Below, one piece after another: positions 17,173 through 25,826 of a stretch of DNA of 48,976 nt (its first letter is position 1; each line of letters starts with the position of its first letter). Below the pieces are notes generated by a model, which was given only the letters and a program-made list of their open reading frames with translations, was not told the origin of the DNA and ran no database searches. Source of the DNA: an uncultured Chlorobiota bacterium (lineage in GTDB: Bacteria > Bacteroidota > Bacteroidia > Bacteroidales > JAADGE01); contig CAMZKI010000048.1 of the NCBI GenBank assembly GCA_947311125.1, forward strand, positions 1 through 48,976, written 5' to 3'. The position numbers and the translations under genes are program-made.

Positions 17173-18903
17173 TTATTTTGTTTGTGAATAAAATTTTAAC
17201 ATTTTTTCTTCGGTATCGTAAATATAAATCAGATTTTCTTTATTTTTTGTTTTATAAAGAAGGATACCGTCGTGCGGCAGGTATTCATATTTTTTTGCTT
17301 CGTAAGTTTTTCCGGCTTCATTTGTTCTTTTCAGCATATTTCCGAGATACCACCGACCTCCTCTTCTGCCTTTTTTGACCGTTTTTATTTTTATATCTTC
17401 GTTTACGTGAACAGATAAAGTTTCATCATTATCAAAAATTATCAAAATTTGCCGTTCTTTCGTTTTTGTATTTGAGAGTATTACGGCAAAATCTTCTTTT
17501 TCATTGTCATTAAAATCTCCGAAGGCAACAGTATTCATCTCGAAGACTTTCTTTTCTTCCGGAAAAATTTTCCAGTCTGTTTCATTATTTTTGTAATATT
17601 GGTTTTCAACAAAATAATTTCGCAGTGCAAGTTTATATTTGGCAGGTATCAGGTTTCCTGCAATGCTGTTTCCCATTATTGCGTTTATTTGCACAAAAGT
17701 ATGAGAAATTCCCAAGTCTTCGGCATAAACCCATCCTATTTTATTTCTTAAACTTTTAACCTTATACCAAGGCTTTATAATGATTCCGTCTTCCGGTTTT
17801 TTAATTACTCTTACGGTTTCTCCGTAATGAAGGCTTTCTATTTTTTTTGCCGTCAAACTGTCTCCTTCAAGAAGAAAAGCGTTATTATCAATAACTCTTC
17901 GTTCATCTTTTTTTGATAAAAAATACAGTCCGCTTACAATAATTGCCGAAAAAGCAATTGCTGCTATAAGCATAATCAGGTTTTGCCAAAAACTTATGCC
18001 GAGGTTCGGTTTTTTAATTTCAAAATCCGCCGAATCAATAATTTTTGTCTGCAGAGAAATTGTTGCAGCTTTTGTTCGTTTCTTCTGTGAGCTTAATAAA
18101 TCTATACTAAATTCATCGCAAGCCTGATAACGATTAAGGGGTTGAGTCTCAGTAGCCCTCCTTATAACATTACGCATTTTGTCGGAAACACCAATGTAAA
18201 AAGAGTGCGGGTCTGGAAAAGGCTGAGTTACAATTTTGTTATAAATTTCGTACTCGCTTAAATTTTTATCATAAGGATATTGTCCCGTAAGAATATAAAA
18301 AAGCGTTGCCCCGATTGAGTATATATCCGTTCTTCTGTCAAGAATTTTTCCTTTAACCTGTTGCGGGCTCATAAAGATTGCCGTTCCGAGTTTTGATCCT
18401 CCCTGAGTTATGAGTGCCTGGTTTTTTCTCAGATGTTTGGCAATCCCGAAATCTATAAGTTTTATAGTATTATCAGATGTTATCATAATATTTGAGGGCT
18501 TTATGTCCCTGTGTATCATATTTTTAGAATGCATATGTCCGACAGCGTCAAGAACCTGTAAAATAATTTTTACGGCTTTTGACTCAGGAATGGGTCCCGA
18601 AACCAAATCAACGTATTCATCAAGGGTTTGCCCTTTTACATATTCCGTAATAATAAAAATACCTTGGTCGTTTTCAATATAATCATATAAAGTTACAATA
18701 TTCGGGTGATTGAGTTTTGACAAGAGTTTTGCTTCATTTAAAAAGCGTTTTTTATACTGAGGGTTTTTTTGTAAAACCGGATTCAGCATTTTTACGGCAA
18801 CTTTTTTCTTTAAATACTTATGAATGCCGAGATAAACGGTTGACATTCCGCCTTCGTCAATTATTTCGTCTATTTCATAATTATTTACAAATTGACCTAT
18901 CAT
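17173..18903 (-). CDS. Transmembrane Ser/Thr protein kinase with extracytoplasmic SH3-like domain
   Basis: 576-residue Hanks-type kinase. The kinase domain covers about 8-270: glycine loop DEGGMSTVYLG, ATP-anchoring Lys38 (VAVKML), catalytic HRDIKPSN (131-138), DFG (151-153), and the LGTAIFMSPQQ activation end. A membrane helix is at about 306-329. After it, residues about 340-400 look like a bacterial SH3 domain (GETVRVIKKP and IGWVYAEDLG), followed by an unassigned domain of about 170 residues. The outer half probably senses an envelope signal. The start overlaps the stop of the PP2C gene by one base (TAATG), so kinase and phosphatase are coupled. Confidence 0.93.
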   Translation of the reverse strand: MIGQFVNNYEIDEIIDEGGMSTVYLGIHKYLKKKVAVKMLNPVLQKNPQYKKRFLNEAKLLSKLNHPNIVTLYDYIENDQGIFIITEYVKGQTLDEYVDLVSGPIPESKAVKIILQVLDAVGHMHSKNMIHRDIKPSNIMITSDNTIKLIDFGIAKHLRKNQALITQGGSKLGTAIFMSPQQVKGKILDRRTDIYSIGATLFYILTGQYPYDKNLSEYEIYNKIVTQPFPDPHSFYIGVSDKMRNVIRRATETQPLNRYQACDEFSIDLLSSQKKRTKAATISLQTKIIDSADFEIKKPNLGISFWQNLIMLIAAIAFSAIIVSGLYFLSKKDERRVIDNNAFLLEGDSLTAKKIESLHYGETVRVIKKPEDGIIIKPWYKVKSLRNKIGWVYAEDLGISHTFVQINAIMGNSIAGNLIPAKYKLALRNYFVENQYYKNNETDWKIFPEEKKVFEMNTVAFGDFNDNEKEDFAVILSNTKTKERQILIIFDNDETLSVHVNEDIKIKTVKKGRRGGRWYLGNMLKRTNEAGKTYEAKKYEYLPHDGILLYKTKNKENLIYIYDTEEKMLKFYSQTK

Positions 18904-20015
18904 TATTTGTCGTTTACATTTTGCGGAATTATAAATCTTTCACCGGGGTAAAAATAAAACTCCCGCTTGTTATTAACCCTTAAAATATCAATAATATTAT
19001 ATTCATTAACTCCGGGATAAGAAAAAATATTTTTCCCGACAGAATATCTGTATATATTATTTGTATGTTTTTTAAAAATTAAATCAGAAGAATTACTTAT
19101 GATGATATCTGTATTTTTTAAGGGTCTGTCTTTTCGGAAAAAATAGTTATACATAAAAAACGCATTAACAAGCAAAAAGATGATACCCAGCAAAGCAATG
19201 TTTTTAAGTTTTTTCTTTTTATCGTTTTTTTTGAAAGTAAAAGACCTTTTGGATTTTTTACCTGTATTATAAAAACGAATTAAACTTACGGTTACGTTAT
19301 CATTGCCGCCGTTGTTTAATGCTCTTTTTATTAATTGCCTGCCTGCTTTCTTAATGTCTGTTTCTTTTTGTATTATTTTCAGAATATCTTTATCTTCAAG
19401 TTCATTTGTAAGTCCGTCGGAACAAATTAAAATATAATCGTTATCTGCCGGAATCAACGGTTTTTCACAAATGTCGACAGAGACTGTTTCTCTTATTCCG
19501 ACAGCATTGTAAATAATGTTTTTCTGTATATGGTTTCGGGCGTCTGTTTCGGTGATTTTTTTTTCCTTGAGAAGCTTGTTGATTAAAGAGTGGTCTTCTG
19601 TAAGCTGAAATAATTTTTTTCCTGTTTTGTAATAAATTCTGCTGTCTCCGGCGTGTGCATAAAAAACTTTATTATCTCTGATTAAAACCAAAGCAATGGT
19701 TGTTCCGGGATATACGTTTTTTTCAGGTTGCCCGAGTTTTGCCCGAAGTTCCGTATTTGCAAAGTTTACAGCATCGTATATCAGCAACCGTTCGTTATCA
19801 TACCACGTTTCGGATATAAAAGACTCAATTTTTTCCAAAGTTAAAGAGGCTGCTTTTTTTCCGTCAGGAATTCCGCCCATTCCGTCGCAAACGGCAAAAA
19901 CGGCACCGTTAATACTTTCAAAATAAACAAAAGCATCCTGATTTTCGTTTCTTACAAGACCTTTGTCTGTTTTTGAAAATTCCCGGTATATTTTAAGTTG
20001 TTGTGTTTGGCTCAC
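18903..20015 (-). CDS. Membrane-bound PP2C-type Ser/Thr phosphatase with LysM-like tail
   Basis: 370-residue phosphatase expected to reverse the neighbouring kinase. The PP2C domain spans about 8-248 with metal-binding motifs NQDAF (Asp27), DGMGG (44-48), HAGDSRIY, CSDGLTNEL and GGNDNVTV. A basic linker and one membrane helix (about 272-293) follow. The periplasmic tail (about 321-364) resembles LysM: YRYSVGKNIF, then IIDILRVNN and FYPGERFIIP. LysM would bind peptidoglycan; that role is inferred. It is the first gene of the minus-strand operon; a TAATTTTA -7-like box lies at 20033-20040. Confidence 0.9.
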   Translation of the reverse strand: MSQTQQLKIYREFSKTDKGLVRNENQDAFVYFESINGAVFAVCDGMGGIPDGKKAASLTLEKIESFISETWYDNERLLIYDAVNFANTELRAKLGQPEKNVYPGTTIALVLIRDNKVFYAHAGDSRIYYKTGKKLFQLTEDHSLINKLLKEKKITETDARNHIQKNIIYNAVGIRETVSVDICEKPLIPADNDYILICSDGLTNELEDKDILKIIQKETDIKKAGRQLIKRALNNGGNDNVTVSLIRFYNTGKKSKRSFTFKKNDKKKKLKNIALLGIIFLLVNAFFMYNYFFRKDRPLKNTDIIISNSSDLIFKKHTNNIYRYSVGKNIFSYPGVNEYNIIDILRVNNKREFYFYPGERFIIPQNVNDK

Positions 20016-20091
20016 TGTATATTAAACTTGAGGTAAAATTAATGTTTTTTCTCTTAATAGGCAGTAAAATCTTTAAATCAAAACAAATTCT

Positions 20092-20099
20092 TATTTTTG
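20092..20099 (+). promoter_or_regulatory. -7 promoter box for the sulfotransferase operon
   Basis: TATTTTTG matches TAnnTTTG. It sits in the 105-base gap between divergently transcribed genes and overlaps an in-frame TTG at 20097, which therefore is unlikely to be the start. Confidence 0.55.
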
Positions 20100-20120
20100 T
20101 GTTTTACACAAAATATTTTT

Positions 20121-20972
20121 TTGACAAAGATTATTTATATAGCCGGCTTAGGTCACTCAGGTTCAACAATTTTGGATATGGCATTGGGCTGCCATCCGGA
20201 AATTGTAGGCTTAGGAGAGATTTATGCTGTTTTTAATAAAAAAAAAACGTCCGAGCTTTTTGAAAAGTCAACTTGTTCTTGCGGTAAAAAAGGTATTGAT
20301 TGTTATTTTTGGAAAGATCTGCAAAAAATTTCAGCTTCAGAGCTTAAAACAGAAGAGAAATACAAAAAACTTATTGAAATCTTTACTGAAAAGTACGGGG
20401 AAAATATGATTTTACTTGACAGCTCAAAAAATTCATATTCATACCTCCGTTTTTTGAATAAAGAATATGACCTGAGAGTAATATATTTAACAAGAGACTA
20501 CAGAAGCTGGATTTATTCCCGCTTCGCACGAACCCGAAAACCGATGCTTTTTCTTGGTTTAAGATGGTATCTTGAAAACCGAAAATTATTATATGTTCTG
20601 AAAAAATACAATTTGAAAATAATGACTGCGGGCTATGAAGAACTTTCCGTATATCCGGAGTTTATTTTAAGAAAAATATCTGATTTTACCGGTATTGATT
20701 TTTCGGATAAAATGTTGTATCCCGATAATACAAAAAGCCATATTATAAACGGAAATATCAGTCGTGTCGATAAAAATAAAAGGAAGGCGTTTTTTTATGA
20801 CGTACGGTGGATGACATCCGGCAGACTTGCACGATTATCAAGCATATTTGCCGTGTTTAACAAATTTAACAGGAGCTTGGTTTTTTCAAATATTTCCGGA
20901 AAGGAAAAAACCGATTTCTATATTTTCGGAAATGAAAGAAAAAAGAGTTTACTGAAAAACCATAATGAATAA
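20121..20972 (+). CDS. Sulfotransferase family protein
   Basis: Transfers sulfate from PAPS to an acceptor, probably a glycan or lipid head group. The N-terminal 5'-phosphosulfate loop is GLGHSGSTILDMALG, and the 3'-phosphate motif YLTRDYRSWIYSR lies about residue 115. A CSCGKKGIDC cluster near residue 50 could bind metal or form disulfides. I start at the TTG at 20121 (MTKIIYIAGLG), because the TTG at 20097 is in the promoter. An A10 run occurs at 20238-20247. The stop overlaps the next gene by 8 bases; the gene leads a three-gene unit ending in a flippase. Confidence 0.85.
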   Translation: MTKIIYIAGLGHSGSTILDMALGCHPEIVGLGEIYAVFNKKKTSELFEKSTCSCGKKGIDCYFWKDLQKISASELKTEEKYKKLIEIFTEKYGENMILLDSSKNSYSYLRFLNKEYDLRVIYLTRDYRSWIYSRFARTRKPMLFLGLRWYLENRKLLYVLKKYNLKIMTAGYEELSVYPEFILRKISDFTGIDFSDKMLYPDNTKSHIINGNISRVDKNKRKAFFYDVRWMTSGRLARLSSIFAVFNKFNRSLVFSNISGKEKTDFYIFGNERKKSLLKNHNE

Positions 20973-21879
20973 AACTTTGCAGATAAGATATATTAAACAC
21001 ACAGAGATTGACAAGCCCCTATGGGACAGCAAAATACACAAAGCTGCAAACGGCAGGATTTATGCTTTTTCCGGCTGGCTGGATATTGTTTCTCCGGAAT
21101 GGTCGGCTTTAGTTACCGATAGTTATGACTTTTTGATGCCTTTGCCCGGAAAAAAAAAGTTCGGAATTAAGTATGTTGCGCAACCGAAATTTACTCAACA
21201 AACAGGTATTTTTTCTTCCCGAAAAATAACGAACAATATTGTTTCGGATTTTTTAAAATCAATACCCGAAAAATATAAATATCAAGTGGTTCATTTAAAT
21301 TCTCAAAATAGAATATCCGGTGAAAATATTGTAAAAAAAACAAACCACTTGCTAAGTTTAAATAATAAATTTTCAAATTTATTCAAGGCTTTTTCTCAAA
21401 ATACAAAGCGAAACATAAGAAAATCGGAAAAACTTAAAAACATAACGGACAAAAACATTTCCGTTGACGAAGCAATTTTTTTGAAAAAAGAAAATAACAT
21501 AAACGCTCTTTCCGAAAAAGATTTAAAAACGTTAAGACGCTTAATTTTATTTGCAAAAGAGCAATTTAATGTTAAAATTTACGGGGTAAGAAATAAAAAC
21601 AAAAAGTTAATTTCCGTTACCGTTTTTGTTTTTTGCGAAAACAGGATTTACTTACCGCTAATAGCGTCTTCACCTGAAGGAAAAAAGAAATTTGCTTCGT
21701 TTCATATTTTTAATACATTTATTGAAGAATACGCCGGTAATGAGTTATTTTTGGATTTTGAGGGTTCTTCCGTTCCCGGAGTTGCTCGTTTTTTTGAAGG
21801 GTGGGGAGCCGTTCCTGAAACTTATTACATTTACAGGCAAAATAATTTGCCGGTGTTTTTTAAAATATTTAAAAAGTAA
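20965..21879 (+). CDS. FemAB/GNAT-like acyltransferase
   Basis: 304-residue soluble protein. The segment KAFSQNTKRNIRKSEKL (about 146-162) and the FEGSSVPGVARFFEGWGA stretch near the end are characteristic of GNAT-fold proteins related to FemAB/peptidoglycan-bridge transferases and common in Bacteroidota. The acceptor is unknown. The gene overlaps the sulfotransferase by 8 bases and is followed 20 bases later by a flippase gene, so all three are probably one transcript making or modifying a membrane-linked saccharide. Function beyond the fold is inference. Confidence 0.7.
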   Translation: MNKTLQIRYIKHTEIDKPLWDSKIHKAANGRIYAFSGWLDIVSPEWSALVTDSYDFLMPLPGKKKFGIKYVAQPKFTQQTGIFSSRKITNNIVSDFLKSIPEKYKYQVVHLNSQNRISGENIVKKTNHLLSLNNKFSNLFKAFSQNTKRNIRKSEKLKNITDKNISVDEAIFLKKENNINALSEKDLKTLRRLILFAKEQFNVKIYGVRNKNKKLISVTVFVFCENRIYLPLIASSPEGKKKFASFHIFNTFIEEYAGNELFLDFEGSSVPGVARFFEGWGAVPETYYIYRQNNLPVFFKIFKK

Positions 21880-21899
21880 CGTAACAGCACAAAGCCATT

Positions 21900-23174
21900 T
21901 TGCTAAAAAACATTTTAAATACTGTTTTTGTCCGAGTCTTTAATGCCGGAATGACATTAGGGATTGTTATTTTAAATTCAAATGTAATAGGAGCCGAGGG
22001 TCTCGGAAATATAAGTTTAATCATTCTTGCCGTATCAATATTTATACTGCTGACGGGCTTTGTTTCCGGAGCTTTGGTTTATTTTGTTCCGAGAGAAAAT
22101 GTTTTTCAGCTTTTTATAATTTCATATGCCTGGGCGTTTATAATGTTTTTTGTTTTTTTTATTTTCATAACATTTGTGCCTGTCGTTGATAAAAAATTTA
22201 TTTATCATGTTTCGGCACTGTCTTTAATTTTATCGGGAGCAAATATTAATGAGAAAATCCTTGCGGGAAAAGAAAAAATAACAACCGTAAATTATATTTC
22301 CCTGCTCAAAACAGTTTCAATGATAATTTCATTGCCGATTTTATACTTTCTTTTAAAAGAAAAGACGGTAATATCTTATGTTTTCTCTCTTTATATTTCA
22401 TATTCTGTCGGGTTTTTTCTTACATTGTTCGGTGTTTTGAAGTTTTTGAAAGACAAAAAAATAAACGGCTTCGGGCTTTTGCTGATAAAGGTTTTTAAAT
22501 TAAGCGGCTATAACACTGTTGCCGCAATAGTTCAGAAATTAAATTACCGATTAGGATACTATTTTATTGAATACTTTTTGGGAATAAAGGCTCTCGGTAT
22601 TTTTTCGGCAGGAGTTCAAATAAGCGAAAGCACGCTGATTATCAGCCGAAGTATTTCTTTTGTCCAATATTCCAAAATTTCAAATACAAACAATTTCAGG
22701 CAGTCTGTATCTCTTACTGTTACTCTTGCAAAAATCGTTCTTTTGATATCTTCCGGAATAATGCTTGTTTTTTCAATGCTCCCGTCTTCTTTTTATTCAT
22801 TTGTTTTCGGGCACGATTTTACGGAAATTAATACGGTGATAAAAAGTTTGAGTTTCGGGATTGCGGCATTATCACTTAATTTAATAATAATGCACTTTTT
22901 TTCCGGCACGGGAAACCAAAAGTTTAATATGATGTCAGCTTCTGCGGGATTCGCAATAACAGTTTTCTGCGGATTACTTTTAATTCCGGAGTTCGGAATT
23001 TTCGGAGCCGGTTTTTCAACATCTTTTTCCTATCTGACATCTGCCTTACTTCAAATTTATTTCTTTACAAAACTTACGGGAATCGGGTGGTCGGCATTTA
23101 TAATAAGAAAAAAAGACTTTACAAACGGAATATCTGCCTTAAAAAACTTATTATTATCAAAAAATAAAAAGTGA
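21900..23174 (+). CDS. Wzx-like oligosaccharide flippase
   Basis: 424-residue membrane protein with about 12-14 hydrophobic helices, of the polysaccharide-transporter (MOP/MVF) superfamily, which flips lipid-linked saccharides across the inner membrane. The start is TTG at 21900, giving MLKNILNTVFVRVFNAGMTLG, a typical first helix. Motif-like stretches such as VIGAEGLGNISLI and GIKALGIFSAGVQISES match flippases. It follows the GNAT-like gene by 20 bases. Its stop directly abuts the stop of the converging FHA gene with no base between them. Confidence 0.85.
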   Translation: MLKNILNTVFVRVFNAGMTLGIVILNSNVIGAEGLGNISLIILAVSIFILLTGFVSGALVYFVPRENVFQLFIISYAWAFIMFFVFFIFITFVPVVDKKFIYHVSALSLILSGANINEKILAGKEKITTVNYISLLKTVSMIISLPILYFLLKEKTVISYVFSLYISYSVGFFLTLFGVLKFLKDKKINGFGLLLIKVFKLSGYNTVAAIVQKLNYRLGYYFIEYFLGIKALGIFSAGVQISESTLIISRSISFVQYSKISNTNNFRQSVSLTVTLAKIVLLISSGIMLVFSMLPSSFYSFVFGHDFTEINTVIKSLSFGIAALSLNLIIMHFFSGTGNQKFNMMSASAGFAITVFCGLLLIPEFGIFGAGFSTSFSYLTSALLQIYFFTKLTGIGWSAFIIRKKDFTNGISALKNLLLSKNKK

Positions 23175-24491
23175 TTAGACTCTTATAAACATAACAACTC
23201 CGCCGAGTTTTATCATATCTTTTGCCTTAAGCTTATATTTTTTAACTTTCTTTTTGTCTGCAACAACACCGTTTGTGCTTCCCAAGTCTATGATATAAAA
23301 ATCACTGCCTTCTTTATTTATTACAGCATGATTTGCCGATACGGTCATATCCGGAATAACAACATCGTTATCGTCAGCTCTGCCTATTTTTATAATGTGT
23401 TTCTCAAAAAAATATGTCTTGTTAAATCCCTTTCCTTTTATGTTTATTTCAATCGGCTTTACAGCAGGTATATACTTAGCCTCTTGTAATAATTCAGCCT
23501 GCTTTATCTTTTTTTTGTAAGTTATAAGAACAAGTATTAACAATAAAAACAAAACAGAGGAAAAAATTGTTAAAAAAAGCTCCTTTTGTGTCAGAAATAT
23601 TTTACTTGGTTTTTCAACAATAACGTCAACGGTATTTTTGTTAAGATTCAGGGATATTTCGGACCGTTTTGTTTTTGCAGACAAGATCAGTGAGATTTTA
23701 TAAAAATCGGGCTTCATTGTTTTTGAGAAATAGGAAAGGTCTTCTGTGTATCTCCTTAGCTCTTTTAATGCTTCTTTTTCTTTTTTTATTTGAGAATACA
23801 TTCCGCCGGTTTTTCGACATATTTTTATTATTTCCTGTTCTGCATTTGGCTTTATATCTGCCGTTTGTAAAAAATAAACAGGAAAACGGTCGTTGTTTAA
23901 CGCCCCGGAACAAAAATCAAAAGGGAATTCTTTATTTTCGGAAATAATGAAAACTCCTATATTATCAAATTCAGATTTTTTCAAGAACAGATAATCTTTT
24001 ATTTTTTTACTTTCTTCACAGTTTTCTTTTGTTTTGTTTTTCTTGAGTACGGGGAAATAATTTTTCAGAAACCCGGTAAAAAAAGTTTTGTTTTTACTAA
24101 ATTCAGGGCTTATAAAAGAAATAAAACGTTTACCTTTTTTGTTAGTGTTTACAATTCCGATATTAAACTCATCTGTTTTCTTAAGTCGTTCTGTCTCTTT
24201 CAACATTATATTTATTATTCTTTTTGACGCATTAATGTCAATTATAAATAATATTTTTATATCTCGTTTTATTTCCTTAAGAAGAACCGGAGTTATTTTG
24301 AAAGCTTGTTTTTTGCCGTTTTCAAAAACATTAGAGTTAGATATATTAAGATGCTCTTTGCTTTTAACAAAAATATTAACTTTCGGATAATGAGAATCGT
24401 CAATTTTTATAACTCTCACATTATTTTGTGCAAGCAGCCCCGAAAATTCGAAAGCAAACAGAATAAAAAAAACGGTAATTCTTATCTTCAT
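23175..24491 (-). CDS. Membrane protein with periplasmic VWA-like region and cytoplasmic FHA domain
   Basis: 438 residues. A signal peptide or first helix covers 1-21. The large outer region (about 25-295) has a VWA-like core (IKILFIIDINAS, a degenerate MIDAS). A membrane helix is at 306-325, and a C-terminal FHA domain follows at about 362-438, with conserved GR (370-371), the SxxH-type SANH (385-388) and STNG (405-408). FHA domains bind phosphothreonine, so it is a likely partner of the kinase and phosphatase encoded 3-5 kb away on the same strand. What the outer domain binds is unknown. It is separated from them by a plus-strand three-gene unit. Confidence 0.82.
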   Translation of the reverse strand: MKIRITVFFILFAFEFSGLLAQNNVRVIKIDDSHYPKVNIFVKSKEHLNISNSNVFENGKKQAFKITPVLLKEIKRDIKILFIIDINASKRIINIMLKETERLKKTDEFNIGIVNTNKKGKRFISFISPEFSKNKTFFTGFLKNYFPVLKKNKTKENCEESKKIKDYLFLKKSEFDNIGVFIISENKEFPFDFCSGALNNDRFPVYFLQTADIKPNAEQEIIKICRKTGGMYSQIKKEKEALKELRRYTEDLSYFSKTMKPDFYKISLILSAKTKRSEISLNLNKNTVDVIVEKPSKIFLTQKELFLTIFSSVLFLLLILVLITYKKKIKQAELLQEAKYIPAVKPIEINIKGKGFNKTYFFEKHIIKIGRADDNDVVIPDMTVSANHAVINKEGSDFYIIDLGSTNGVVADKKKVKKYKLKAKDMIKLGGVVMFIRV

Positions 24492-24561
24492 TTTTTATTT
24501 TTTTTAACAATGCGAATATAAAACTTTATTCTGTGTCTTATATGTTATTAAAGCTTTTTGT

Positions 24562-25046
24562 CCTATATTTGAAATAATTAAGAAAGCCGATGAAAAATTC
24601 AGAGGTAAATCAACATACGGCGAAATGGCCATGACCATTGTTCGTCCGATATGAAAACGAACATTAAAATTTAAAACATGGGGAAAAGGAACCGATTATT
24701 CCTTGGCTCTTATCACTTATCCCGCAAAAGAAAAAGGATAAACCATTCTGAAACAAAAAAACGAAATGTGGACTTGGAATCCCAAAATTTCACGCCTGAT
24801 AAAAATGCCGTTGTTATTTGGGGAAAATTGATAAAGCGGATAAGCAAAAATGAATACAACCAAATGAAATCGGAATATTATGACGAAGACGAATATCTGA
24901 TAAAAACAGATATTACCTCAGAGGTTAAACTTATGGGAAACAAAAAAATTCCGACACATATTGAGATAATTCCGGCAGACGAACCAAACCATAAAACAAT
25001 TGTTGATATAAATTCAATGGTTTTTGATATTCCGATAAGCGATAAT
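24562..25046 (+). pseudogene. Decayed outer-membrane lipoprotein-sorting (LolA-like) gene
   Basis: Two reading frames together give parts of one family. In the first (24562 to about 24806) the translation reads EIIKKADEKFRGKSTYGEMA, MTIVRPI, stop, KRTLKFKTWGKGTDYSLALI, TYPAKEKG, stop, TILKQKNEMWTWNPKISR. The TGA (24652) falls at the usual Trp of RPxWKRT and the TAA (24739) at a likely Gln. From about 24798 another frame gives AVVIWGKLIKRISKNEY, YYDEDEYLIKTD and KKIPTHIEIIPADEPNHKT, which is the family's C-terminal half. The middle block (usually PPSMM to FTNDDL) is missing, about 60 codons. No full signal peptide remains. The second frame stays open to 25163 but is not a separate gene. Confidence 0.85.
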
Positions 25047-25172
25047 GCCGAATTTGATGTTTTAGCACAAACATTCGGCGGTAAATTAAAAAATTCGGTA
25101 ACGGAAAACACCGAATTCAAGCAAATTACTTTTGCATTTTTACAGTTTAAATACAGTTTCTGAAAATTATTT

Positions 25173-25180
25173 TATATTTG
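25173..25180 (+). promoter_or_regulatory. -7 promoter box for cysC and the polysaccharide locus
   Basis: TATATTTG fits TAnnTTTG, 37 bases before the cysC ATG. It overlaps an in-frame TTG at 25178. It could be the main promoter of the long downstream gene series. Confidence 0.55.
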
Positions 25181-25216
25181 CAGTTCTTTATTAAAAACCT
25201 AAAGCTTTTATTTTTG

Positions 25217-25819
25217 ATGCAAAATGCAGATAACATACATCCGGTCTTTGATCGGATAATAAGCAAGGAGCAGAAAGAACAACTTCTCAAACAAAGAGCA
25301 AAAGTGTTGTGGTTTACCGGATTGTCCGGTTCCGGAAAAACGACTTTGGGAGCTGCTGTCGAAAAAGAACTTTTTAACCGCGGTTTTCTTACGCAAATAT
25401 TAGACGGCGACAATATTCGCTCCGGTATCAATAAAAATCTGAAATTTACGGAAGAAGACAGAGTTGAGAATATTCGCAGAATTGCCGAGGTTACAAAACT
25501 TTTTTTGAACTGCGGAGTAATTACTATAAACTGTTTTATCAGCCCGACTGAAGAATCTCGAGATATTGCCAAAAGTATTATAGGTAAGGAGAATTATATA
25601 GAGGTTTACGTTAATACACCCATCGAAGTCTGCGAAAAACGAGATATAAAAGGCTTATATGCTAAAGCCAGAAACGGGGAAATAAAAAACTTCACGGGAA
25701 TAACATCACCGTTCGAAGCACCGAAAAATCCGGATATTATTATTAATACAGACAAACTGTCTCCGGAAGAATCTACCAAAAAGATTCTTAACTTTCTTTT
25801 GAAAAAAATTACATATTAA
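25217..25819 (+). CDS. cysC: Adenylyl-sulfate kinase
   Basis: Phosphorylates APS to PAPS, the sulfate donor for sulfotransferases. The 200-residue product shows the P-loop GLSGSGKTT (35-43), the DGDNIRSGINKNL substrate motif, the NCFISPTEESRDIAK lid region and FTGITSPFEAP near the end, all standard for APS kinases. I use the ATG at 25217 because the TTG at 25178 lies in the promoter. The stop is 7 bases before the exporter permease gene. ATP sulfurylase (CysD/CysN or Sat) is not in the window. The link to nearby sulfotransferases suggests a dedicated PAPS supply for glycan sulfation. Confidence 0.95.
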   Translation: MQNADNIHPVFDRIISKEQKEQLLKQRAKVLWFTGLSGSGKTTLGAAVEKELFNRGFLTQILDGDNIRSGINKNLKFTEEDRVENIRRIAEVTKLFLNCGVITINCFISPTEESRDIAKSIIGKENYIEVYVNTPIEVCEKRDIKGLYAKARNGEIKNFTGITSPFEAPKNPDIIINTDKLSPEESTKKILNFLLKKITY

Positions 25820-25826
25820 GTTCTGA

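Noticed and set aside
24678..25163. 161-residue open frame as a real gene
   Set aside because: Its first 40 residues are an out-of-frame reading of a recognisable family segment with stops, and the rest is the C-terminal half of that same family. It is part of a decayed gene.
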